Source: Chloroflexota bacterium (lineage in GTDB: Bacteria > Chloroflexota > Limnocylindria > Limnocylindrales > CSP1-4). From it: 11,183 nucleotides of DNA. Below the pieces are notes generated by a model. The model saw only the letters and a list, made by a program, of their open reading frames with translations, was not told the DNA's origin and ran no database searches. Shown in pieces: positions 4,768-11,183 of this stretch. The DNA is taken from NCBI GenBank assembly GCA_021786915.1, contig JAJYMP010000538.1:1-11183 (forward strand), in the 5' to 3' direction. Within the stretch, counting starts at the first letter, position 1; the number at the start of each line of letters is the position of its first letter. A program made the position numbers and the translations under genes.

Positions 4768-6350
4768 TGCGGATCCTGGTCGCCGAATCGCTCGCGCCCG
4801 AGGGCCTCGAGCTGCTCCGCCGCCACCACGAGGTGGACGAGCGCCTCGGCCTTCCGCGCGCCGAGATCATCTCGATCCTGTCCGAGTACGACGCGCTGGT
4901 CGTCCGCAGCCAGGTCAAGGTGGACGCCGAGATGATCGCGGCCGGGACGCGCCTCGTGGTCGTGGGCCGCGCCGGAGTCGGCGTGGACAACGTGGACCTC
5001 GAGGCGGCCACGCGGGCGGGCATCACGGTCGTCAACGCGCCGACCGGGAACACGATCGCCGCCGCCGAGCTGACGCTGGCCCTGCTGTTCGGGCTCGCGC
5101 GCAAGACCGCCGCCGCCGACGCGTCGATGCGCCGGGGCGAGTGGAAGCGCTCGCAGTTCACCGGCATCGAGGTCCGGGGCAAGACGCTGGGCATCGTCGG
5201 ACTGGGCAAGATCGGGCAGGCGATCGCCGTGCGAGCCCGTGCGCTGCAGATGACCGTCATCGCATCGGACCCGTTCGTGACCCCCGAGCAGGCGGCGAAC
5301 CTGGGCGTCGAGCTGGTTTCGTTCGACGACATCGTCACCCGCTCGGACGTCATCACCGTCCACGTGCCCAAGACCAAGTCGACGACCGGGCTGATCAACG
5401 CCGCGGTCATCGAGCGCATGAAGCCGGGCGTGCTGCTGCTCAACGTGGCCCGCGGCGGCGTGATCGACGAGGCTGACCTCGCGGCGGCACTCCATGGCGG
5501 CCGGGTGGCCGGTGCAGGCATCGACGTCTACACCGCCGAGCCGCCGACGGGCAACCCGCTCCTCGAGGCGCCGAACACGCTCCTCACGCCGCACCTCGGC
5601 GCATCCACCGAGGAGGCGCAGGTGGCCGTCGCCGAGGAGGTGGCCGAACAGGTCCTCGAGGTGCTCGACGGGCGCCCGGCGCGCTACGCCGTCAACGCCC
5701 CGCTGCTCACGCCCGAGACGGCGCAGGCGATCGCGCCCTACCTGCCGCTCGCCGAGACCCTCGGCCAGTTCGCGGCCCAGATGGTCCCGGGCGCCCCGCA
5801 CACGCTCACGATCGAGATCGCGGGCGAGCCGGCGACCTACGACGCGTCGTCGCTCGTCGCGGCGGTCCTGCGCGGGCTCCTCGAGGCGACCACCGAGGAG
5901 CGCGTCAACCTGGTCAACGCGGCCACGCTGGCCAGGGCGCGCGGGATCACGGTGGTCGAGCGCAAGACGCCCGACGCCGGGGCGTTCGCCTCGCTGCTCA
6001 CGCTCAGCGCGCAGTCGGACGGCGGGAGCATCACCGTCGCCGGGACAGTCGCCCGCGGCGAGCCTCGGCTGGTCCAGCTGGGCGGCTACGCGATGGACCT
6101 CGCGCCGGCCGAGCACATGCTGATCACCAGCCATCGGGACCGGCCGGGGACCGTGGGCCGCGTGGGCGTGATGCTGGGCCAGGCGGACGTCAACATCAGC
6201 TCGATGACCCTCGCCCGGTCCGCGCCCCGGGCCGACGCGTTCATGGTGCTCGCGCTCGATGACGACCCTCCGCCGTCGGTGCTGGCCGCGATCCGAGCCG
6301 ACGAGTCGGTGATCGACGTCTGGTCGGTCGCGCTCGGCGGGCGGCGGTGA
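4767..6350 (+). CDS. serA: D-3-phosphoglycerate dehydrogenase with C-terminal ACT domain
   Basis: This cytoplasmic enzyme oxidises 3-phosphoglycerate to 3-phosphohydroxypyruvate with NAD+, the first committed step of serine synthesis. The 527 residues fit the long form. The N-terminal lobe has VGRAGVGVDNVDLEAA (66-81) and APTGNTIAAAELTLAL (91-106). The Rossmann motif GLGKIG is at 145-150, with D168 at the end of the next strand for NAD preference. The catalytic triad is R229 (NVARGG), E258 (AEPP) and H276 (TPHLGAS). An intervening domain covers about 300-445, and an ACT domain covers 448-527 (DRPGTVGRVGVMLGQADVNISSM), the usual site of serine feedback. I start at ATG 4767, 7 nt after GGAGG (4755-4759) and sharing TGATG with the previous stop. 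A GTG one codon earlier is possible. The gene overlaps the next by 4 nt. Confidence 0.97.
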   Translation: MRILVAESLAPEGLELLRRHHEVDERLGLPRAEIISILSEYDALVVRSQVKVDAEMIAAGTRLVVVGRAGVGVDNVDLEAATRAGITVVNAPTGNTIAAAELTLALLFGLARKTAAADASMRRGEWKRSQFTGIEVRGKTLGIVGLGKIGQAIAVRARALQMTVIASDPFVTPEQAANLGVELVSFDDIVTRSDVITVHVPKTKSTTGLINAAVIERMKPGVLLLNVARGGVIDEADLAAALHGGRVAGAGIDVYTAEPPTGNPLLEAPNTLLTPHLGASTEEAQVAVAEEVAEQVLEVLDGRPARYAVNAPLLTPETAQAIAPYLPLAETLGQFAAQMVPGAPHTLTIEIAGEPATYDASSLVAAVLRGLLEATTEERVNLVNAATLARARGITVVERKTPDAGAFASLLTLSAQSDGGSITVAGTVARGEPRLVQLGGYAMDLAPAEHMLITSHRDRPGTVGRVGVMLGQADVNISSMTLARSAPRADAFMVLALDDDPPPSVLAAIRADESVIDVWSVALGGRR

Positions 6351-7225
6351 GCTCCACCGGCCCGTTCACGGGCCGCCCGGACGGCTCGCCGCTGGCCCCC
6401 GACGGCCTCGACGCGACGGTTGTGCTCCTGCGGCACGGGGAGAGCGAGTGGATCCGCGAGGGCCGCTTCCAGGGCCAGGCGGAGGCGCCCCTCCCGGCGC
6501 TCGGGCGGCGGCAGGCAGCGCTCGCCGGCGAGCGGCTGGCCCGACCCCACGCCTCCCCGGCGCTGCCCGTTCCCGGTGGGCTGCCACGGGAGATCGCCCA
6601 CTCGCCGCTGGGCAGGGCGGCGGACACGGCGCGGGCCGTGGCCTCGGCGATGGCTGACCTCCGGACTGGGGACGGGGCCGAGGCCGACGCGCCTCCCCTC
6701 CCCGTCCTGCGCCCCGAGCGCGGGCTCCTCGAGATTGGCCAGGGCGAGTGGGAGGGCGTGACCGCCGACGAGATCGGGCGCCGCTGGCCCGCCGAGATCG
6801 CCGGCTGGCGCCAGGACCCGCTGGCCATGCACGCGCCCGGCGGGGAGTCCGTCGCCGATGTGGACGCCCGGGTGCGCCCCGCCCTCGCGCGCGTGCTCGA
6901 CGAGCTGGGGCGTGGCTACCCTCGTGGCACCACCGACCGCCCGCAGGTCCACGGCTACAGCGGGGCTGGCCAGGCGGCAGCCCAGCCGTGGTCCGTCCTC
7001 GTGGCCCACGACGGCGTGTTCAAGGTGGTCATGCTCGCCCTGTTCGACCTGCCGCTCGCGAAGTTCTGGTCGTTCTCGATGGGGCTGACCGGGATCTCCG
7101 TGGTGGAGTTCCGGGGCGGCCGCCCCGTGCTCCGCGCGCACAACTGGACCGGCCACCTCGCCCCCATCGAGGACGAGCTGGAGCGCGAGACGGCCGACCG
7201 CCGGTCACGCTCCGGGGCGATGTAG
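6347..7225 (+). CDS. Histidine phosphatase (dPGM-like) family protein, probable metal-independent phosphoserine phosphatase
   Basis: This 292-residue protein carries all histidine phosphatase superfamily marks. LLRHGESEW supplies the phospho-accepting H30 with R29, and EGRFQGQAEAPL is at 38-49. SPLGRAADTA (86-95) gives the phosphate-binding R90. GLLEIGQGEWEG (126-137) has proton-donor candidate E129, APGGESVADV is at 163-172 and VAHDG has the second histidine, H221. It is longer than the usual ~210 residues because of a 22-residue N-terminal lead, Pro/Gly-rich stretches around 66-81 and 104-120, and an insertion near 190-214. The GTG start (6347) overlaps the serA stop as GTGA, implying coupled translation. 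Family members include phosphoglycerate mutase, alpha-ribazole phosphatase and the metal-independent phosphoserine phosphatase first described from Hydrogenobacter. Operon position after aminotransferase and SerA points to phosphoserine hydrolysis. The superfamily is certain, the substrate inferred. Confidence 0.9.
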   Translation: MSSTGPFTGRPDGSPLAPDGLDATVVLLRHGESEWIREGRFQGQAEAPLPALGRRQAALAGERLARPHASPALPVPGGLPREIAHSPLGRAADTARAVASAMADLRTGDGAEADAPPLPVLRPERGLLEIGQGEWEGVTADEIGRRWPAEIAGWRQDPLAMHAPGGESVADVDARVRPALARVLDELGRGYPRGTTDRPQVHGYSGAGQAAAQPWSVLVAHDGVFKVVMLALFDLPLAKFWSFSMGLTGISVVEFRGGRPVLRAHNWTGHLAPIEDELERETADRRSRSGAM

Positions 7226-7254
7226 CCGCGACCTCGCCCCTCGCCTGCGCACGG

Positions 7255-7307
7255 CTCCCGGATTGCCGGGAGAGACGCCGCCCAGAGCCCGTGGCGGAGG
7301 TTCCGCC
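7255..7307. terminator. Two hairpins between convergent operons
   Basis: In the 82-bp gap between the converging phosphatase and transglutaminase genes lie two perfect stems. One is CTCCCGG/CCGGGAG with loop ATTG (7255-7272). The other is GGCGGA/TCCGCC with loop GGT (7293-7307), the latter directly next to the minus-strand stop at 7308. Neither is followed by a T run on either strand, so intrinsic termination is uncertain. The position suggests they mark the 3' ends of both transcripts. Confidence 0.45.
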
Positions 7308-9632
7308 TCAGCGCCGGCGCCCGCGGCGCAGGATCCGCGCGAACACCAGCCGCGTCAGCGACAGCCGGAGGCGCCGCATCGCCGAGGCCACCGCCTGCTC
7401 GCGCTCGGGCGGGAGCTGGACCCGGGCGTAGGTCGTCTCGACCTTCGCCTCGGCCACCGTCCGGATGTCGGGTCTCGCCACCGGGACAAGCTCGCCGAGC
7501 GAGGTCGCGTACTCGTACACGGTCTCCGTCGGGCGCTGCGCGAATCCGAACCGCGACGCCAGCCGCGACACCGCGCTCCACGCCGTGTCCGGGCTCATCT
7601 CGCCGCGCGGCCCGCGCCACCAGGCCACCGCGATCAGCGAGCCGAGGCCCAGAACGAGGAGCCCCGCGAGGAGGAGGGCCAGCGCCCGGTCGGTGGACTG
7701 GGACGGCGGCGGCGGCGTGACGCCGCCCGATCCGTCGGCCGGCACCGTGCGGCGGGTGGGGACCGGCTTGAGCGGCCCCTCGTCGGGGGTCTGGACCGGC
7801 GCCGCGGCGGATGGCACAGGAGCGCCGGCCGGGATCGCGGCCGGCCGCCCCACGCCGCCGCCGGTCGGGTCGAAGGGGATCCAGCCGTAGCCCGGGAAGA
7901 AGACCTCGACCCACGCGTGGGCCTGACGATTGAGGACCGTCTCCTGCCCGCCCACGATCGCAGACGGCAGGAACCCCTGGACGAGCCGGGTCGGGATGGG
8001 GTTGGACGGGTTGGCGGCCCGGAGCAGGATCGCCATCGTGGACGCGTAGTGCAGGCAGTAGCCCTCGCGGTACTGGGCGAAGCACTCGACCGCGCTCGCA
8101 TTCTGGCAGTTCACGCCCCGGACGTCGGTGGTGTAGGTGAAGGGCCCGTTGCGCAGGTACTGCTGGATGGTGTTGGCCAGGTCGTACGGGTTCTTGCTCG
8201 GCGACTTGGCCATCACCGTCTGGAGCAGCTCCCGGGCGTACGGGCCCATGGAGCCCTGGGGGACCTGCGTGTACTCTGCCGTGACGTCCGCCGGGTAGAC
8301 GGTCGAGGCGGCGCGGAGCCTGTTCTGCGTGATGCCGTTGAGGTCGGTGAGGCGGGGCACCACGGCCGTGGCCGTGTACGCCGTGTCCGGCGCGACGTCG
8401 TCGTAGGCGAACCAGCCCTCGACGCCGCTGATCGCGAGGGTGGACGGCATCCCCACCGTGGACGCCAGCCCCGGCGTGAGGAGCCGGGTGTCGTGGTAGC
8501 CGACCGGCTGGACGGCCACCGAGATCGTGGCGTAGAGGTCCGGCGCCGGGACCTCGGGCGAGCCGAGGAGCAGCGAGGCGTCGGCGGGCACGTCGGCGGT
8601 CTGGGGGTCCGACTGGAGCCAGCCGCCGAGCGCGAACTGGTCGTACGTCGCCGCCCGCCACGGGAGACCCGCGGCCGAGGAGGGCACGGACGCGGTGAAC
8701 GCCACGCCGTCGTCGCTGAACCACTGGGCCGAGATGCGCGCCGACGAGCCGAACGAGACCCCGCCGCCCCCGCGCAGGTCGCCGCCGGTGGGGAACAGGC
8801 GGCCCACCTGCTCGCCGATCTGGATCAGCTGGGTCCGCAGCCCGCCCCAGGCGCCGGCGAGCGGGCTCGAGGCGGCCCGCTGTGTCAGCACCAGCGCGCC
8901 GAGCATCGCGAGGACGATGAACACTGTGCCGCCGCGCAGGTACAGGAAGGCGACGGACCCCGGGTCGCCGATCCGCCGCCGGGCCCACGCGAGACGCTCC
9001 CCGAACGCGTGCATCTGGATCAGCAGGAACAGCGAGACGGCGGCGTACAGGACGAGCCAGCCGAGCTGGTCTCGGTTCGTGAGCGCCATGTTCGCGAGCA
9101 GCACGAGCCCCACCACGACGACCGCCGAGAGCGGACGGCGGTGGCCGAAGACGGCATACGAGCCGAACTGCATCGTCCCCCACACCAGCCCGCCCAGCAC
9201 CAGGATGTAGTGGACCTCCTGGGTGGTGAACTCGAGGTTGCGGACGGTGAGGTCGAGGTATGCCTGGACGGTGCCGTCGGCGGTGACGCGGAACGCCTGG
9301 GCGGGGCCGATGCCGGGCATCACCGCCCAGCCCGCGATGATCGGGATCAGCAGCCCGGCCAGCACCGCCCCGACGATGTGCGTGGTCCGGCGGCCCCAGC
9401 CCAGCTTCGGCCCGGCGAAGCCGACCAGGGCGCCGAGCACCGCGATCTCCGAGAGGCAGTCGGTGAGGTAGCCCCGGCCGTTGACCCACGCCGGCTCATC
9501 GATCGCCGTCCCGATGATCAGGGCGAGGATCGTGACCAGGGCGACGACGGACCATCCCTCCTCGGGCGCCCACCGGAGGTCGCGGGCCCCGGCCTCGTCC
9601 CACCGCACCTGGGCACCGTGCACGCCGGTCAC
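7308..9632 (-). CDS. TgpA-like membrane-anchored transglutaminase/papain-fold protein
   Basis: This is a 774-residue integral membrane protein. About seven hydrophobic helices fill residues 28-250 (for example VALVTILALIIG, VVVVGLVLLAN, FIVLAMLGALVLT). A large extracytoplasmic part follows and contains a transglutaminase-like core with the Cys-His-Asp triad: C526 in REGYCLHYASTMAILLRAA, H572 in NRQAHAWVEVFF and D588 in GWIPFDPTGG. A Pro/Ala-rich linker (about 597-648) leads to a last membrane helix (649-672) and a cytoplasmic tail with DUF4129-like character ending in basic RRGRRR. The GTG at 9632 overlaps the DUF58 stop as GTGA, with GAGG upstream at a suitable distance. The order MoxR-DUF58-TgpA is a widespread cassette. 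The enzyme probably acts on envelope proteins or peptides as protease or transglutaminase. The triad is intact; the substrate is unknown. Confidence 0.93.
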   Translation of the reverse strand: MTGVHGAQVRWDEAGARDLRWAPEEGWSVVALVTILALIIGTAIDEPAWVNGRGYLTDCLSEIAVLGALVGFAGPKLGWGRRTTHIVGAVLAGLLIPIIAGWAVMPGIGPAQAFRVTADGTVQAYLDLTVRNLEFTTQEVHYILVLGGLVWGTMQFGSYAVFGHRRPLSAVVVVGLVLLANMALTNRDQLGWLVLYAAVSLFLLIQMHAFGERLAWARRRIGDPGSVAFLYLRGGTVFIVLAMLGALVLTQRAASSPLAGAWGGLRTQLIQIGEQVGRLFPTGGDLRGGGGVSFGSSARISAQWFSDDGVAFTASVPSSAAGLPWRAATYDQFALGGWLQSDPQTADVPADASLLLGSPEVPAPDLYATISVAVQPVGYHDTRLLTPGLASTVGMPSTLAISGVEGWFAYDDVAPDTAYTATAVVPRLTDLNGITQNRLRAASTVYPADVTAEYTQVPQGSMGPYARELLQTVMAKSPSKNPYDLANTIQQYLRNGPFTYTTDVRGVNCQNASAVECFAQYREGYCLHYASTMAILLRAANPSNPIPTRLVQGFLPSAIVGGQETVLNRQAHAWVEVFFPGYGWIPFDPTGGGVGRPAAIPAGAPVPSAAAPVQTPDEGPLKPVPTRRTVPADGSGGVTPPPPSQSTDRALALLLAGLLVLGLGSLIAVAWWRGPRGEMSPDTAWSAVSRLASRFGFAQRPTETVYEYATSLGELVPVARPDIRTVAEAKVETTYARVQLPPEREQAVASAMRRLRLSLTRLVFARILRRGRRR

Positions 9633-10843
9633 GCGACGAGCACCTCGCCCAGACGGCGCGACGGGCCGATGACGTAGGTCGGGATCTCGAACTCGGCCAG
9701 GGTGTGGCGCAGGGCGCGGGACCTCTGGCGCACCACGTCGGCGTCGAGTTCGCTGGCGTCGGGGTCGAACTGCGACTGGTCCAGCGAGATGACCACCACG
9801 CCGACCCCGCGTGACCGCAGCGACGCCAGGGGCCGGATGAACGACGGGTCCTGCGTGGCGGTGATCACGACCGCGGTCATGCCCCGCCGCAGCCGGGCGA
9901 GCCCGGTGACCAGCACCTCGTCGAGCGTCGTGCTGCCGTCTGCCTCGACGGCAGCGAGGAGCTGGAGGATCTTGAGTCGCTGGCGCGCCCCGCGGTCGGC
10001 GGGGATCATGGTGGTCCGGTGCCCGCTCACGGTGAGGCCGACGGCGCGGTTCTCGCCGATCGCCTTGTCCGCGATCGAGGCCGCTGCCCGCACGGCCACC
10101 TCGGTCGTGGAGTGCTCGCCCTCGCCGACCTCCAGCTCCACATCGAGGTCCAGCACCAGCCAGACGTCGGTCGTCTGCTCGAGCTCGAACTCCTTGACGA
10201 AGATCTCGCCGCTGCGCGCGGTCGTCCGCCAATGGATGCGGTTCATCGAGTCGCCCGGGGCGTACGGGCGCACGGTGGTCGCGAGCGGGGTCGTCTGCAG
10301 CGTGCGCTCGGGCGAGGCGTTCGCGCCCTCGATGCTCGCGGGCGGCAGGCGCCAGAAGGGCAGCGCGTCGATGCGCGGGTAGACCACCAGGGTGATGCCG
10401 TGGCCGACGCCGGCGGATGCCTCGAAGAACCCGAACGGGTCGCCGGTGCGCACCTGGAGCGGGTCGATGCGGAAGTGCCCGCGCTGGGCCAGCGGGATCC
10501 GGACCATCCAGGAGCGCTCGCCCCGGCCCCCGAGCGACAGGGCCCGCCCGGGCAGCCCGTCCGGCAGCGAGGTGGGGTTGTGCACCTCGAGCCACGGCTT
10601 GGGCAGCCGCCCGGTGTTGCGGACCGTGTAGGTGATCCGCAGCCGGTCGCCGACGTGCCCGGTGAGCTGGCTCACGGCGTAGCCGGCCTCGAGGTCCGCG
10701 AGGCCCAGCCGCGTGATGATGTAGCTGCCGCCGCCGATGAGCAGGCCGAGGTACACGAGGAAGAAGAGGAACGCGTACCCGGTCGAGAAGGCCGCGACCG
10801 CGATCACGATGGCGAGGCCCAGGAGCTGCAGCCGACGAACCAT
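9629..10843 (-). CDS. DUF58 (vWA-like) membrane-associated protein
   Basis: This is a 404-residue protein. Two close hydrophobic segments at residues 6-41 (LGLAIVIAVAAF, FLFFLVYLGLLIGGG) anchor it. A beta-rich region follows (about 50-165: GDRLRITYTVRNTG, then AQRGHFRIDPLQVRTGDPFGFF). The DUF58 signature VRPYAPGDSMNRIHWRTTAR continues into SGEIFVKEFE (191-220), and the rest is a vWA-like Rossmann domain beginning VWLVLDLDVE. The metal-site DxSxS of true vWA domains is replaced by DLDVE. DUF58 proteins are nearly always encoded next to MoxR AAA+ ATPases, and the pair is thought to work as chaperone and partner for envelope or metal-linked assembly. The ATG at 10843 follows the MoxR stop by 19 nt, with GGGGA about 12 nt upstream; a longer frame would run into the MoxR gene. 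The biochemical role is not established. Confidence 0.92.
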   Translation of the reverse strand: MVRRLQLLGLAIVIAVAAFSTGYAFLFFLVYLGLLIGGGSYIITRLGLADLEAGYAVSQLTGHVGDRLRITYTVRNTGRLPKPWLEVHNPTSLPDGLPGRALSLGGRGERSWMVRIPLAQRGHFRIDPLQVRTGDPFGFFEASAGVGHGITLVVYPRIDALPFWRLPPASIEGANASPERTLQTTPLATTVRPYAPGDSMNRIHWRTTARSGEIFVKEFELEQTTDVWLVLDLDVELEVGEGEHSTTEVAVRAAASIADKAIGENRAVGLTVSGHRTTMIPADRGARQRLKILQLLAAVEADGSTTLDEVLVTGLARLRRGMTAVVITATQDPSFIRPLASLRSRGVGVVVISLDQSQFDPDASELDADVVRQRSRALRHTLAEFEIPTYVIGPSRRLGEVLVA

Positions 10844-10862
10844 CGTCGTGCTTTCCCCGCCG

Positions 10863-11183
10863 CTAGCCTGCGACCGCGCTCGGGCTGGTCTCGCGCGGCC
10901 CCCCGACGGTGCGGCGGGCCGATTCGATGGGCGTCGAGTCGAGCAGCTCCCGGACGACATGGGCCGACGACACGTCGTGGATCGTGCTCGCGGTCTTGAT
11001 GATCACCCGATGGGCGAGCGCGGGCTCAGCGAGCGCCTTGACGTCGTCGGGGATCACGTAATCGCGGCCGAGCAGTCCAGCGAGCGCCTGCGAGGCCCGG
11101 TACAAGGAGATCGACCCGCGCGGGCTGGCGCCCAGGTAGACGTCTGGGTGGGCGCGCGTCGAGGCCACGAGCCGGACGATGTA
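10863..11183 (-). CDS. C-terminal part of a MoxR-family AAA+ ATPase, truncated by the window edge
   Basis: Only the last 106 residues are inside the window; the first codon seen (TAC, 11183-11181) is in frame. The sequence YIVRLVASTR is followed by LGASPRGSISLYRASQALA, the sensor 2 region of MoxR ATPases, whose Arg in SPRG contacts ATP. GRDYVIPDDVKALAEPALAHRVI is the typical helical lid. The Walker A and B motifs lie outside the window. MoxR proteins are thought to act as chaperone-like ATPases that remodel or mature a vWA-type partner, here the DUF58 protein encoded 19 nt downstream. The last ~20 residues (RRTVGGPRETSPSAVAG) are a variable tail. It is the first visible gene of the minus-strand operon that continues through DUF58 and the TgpA-like gene. 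Family assignment is secure although partial. Confidence 0.93.
   Translation of the reverse strand, partial: YIVRLVASTRAHPDVYLGASPRGSISLYRASQALAGLLGRDYVIPDDVKALAEPALAHRVIIKTASTIHDVSSAHVVRELLDSTPIESARRTVGGPRETSPSAVAG

Noticed and set aside
4278..6134. 618-residue minus-strand frame over aminotransferase and serA
   Set aside because: It is an antisense shadow of two certain enzymes, with low-complexity Arg/Asp/His composition.
6955..9677. Long open frames opposite or out of phase with the phosphatase and transglutaminase genes (for example 7263-9677 plus and 6955-9489 minus)
   Set aside because: They lie over well-supported conserved genes, have Arg/Gly/Pro/His-rich composition and no domain or ribosome binding site. 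These are expected by-products of high GC content.

Overview
The window is very GC-rich (roughly 70% by eye), with short intergenic gaps, overlapping start/stop codons and strong G/C third-position bias. The gene set is TPM-PspA, an RDD membrane protein, VapBC, a class V aminotransferase with SerA, and MoxR-DUF58-transglutaminase. This suggests a chromosomal segment of an uncultured high-GC bacterium. Chloroflexota (Limnocylindria-like) is my best guess and Actinomycetota the main alternative. That is inference from gene content, since no rRNA or other phylogenetic marker is present.

Layout: (1) bases 1-1216, plus strand: the Gly-rich end of a probable TPM-domain membrane protein, then a PspA/IM30-family envelope stress protein and a long hairpin. 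(2) 1217-1638: a gene-free stretch holding three copies of an unusual 29-bp dyad repeat (one inverted, two direct). (3) 1639-1950, minus: a small unknown protein with an AT-hook-like basic tail, divergent from an RDD membrane protein (2130-2780, plus). The RDD gene ends at a textbook terminator at 2800-2832. (4) 2859-3523, minus: a VapBC-type toxin-antitoxin pair (PIN toxin and ribbon-helix-helix antitoxin). A perfect 14-bp palindrome covers the antitoxin start. (5) 3610-7225, plus: a tightly overlapping three-gene operon of class V aminotransferase, D-3-phosphoglycerate dehydrogenase (SerA) and histidine phosphatase. Read together, these can encode the whole phosphorylated serine pathway, with the usual SerC and SerB replaced by unrelated families. 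(6) 7308-11183, minus: a MoxR ATPase (partial), a DUF58 protein and a TgpA-like membrane transglutaminase, translationally coupled and convergent with the serine operon.

How they work together: the left end is an envelope-stress module (TPM/PspA). The centre is metabolic (serine synthesis) beside a stress/stability toxin-antitoxin cassette. The right end is the widespread but poorly understood MoxR-DUF58-transglutaminase cassette, in which an AAA+ ATPase, a membrane-anchored vWA-like protein and an extracytoplasmic papain-like enzyme probably act as one envelope complex. I found no insertion sequence, CRISPR array, tRNA or rRNA. The least explained items are the dyad repeats at 1225-1389 and the complete serine operon with substituted enzymes.
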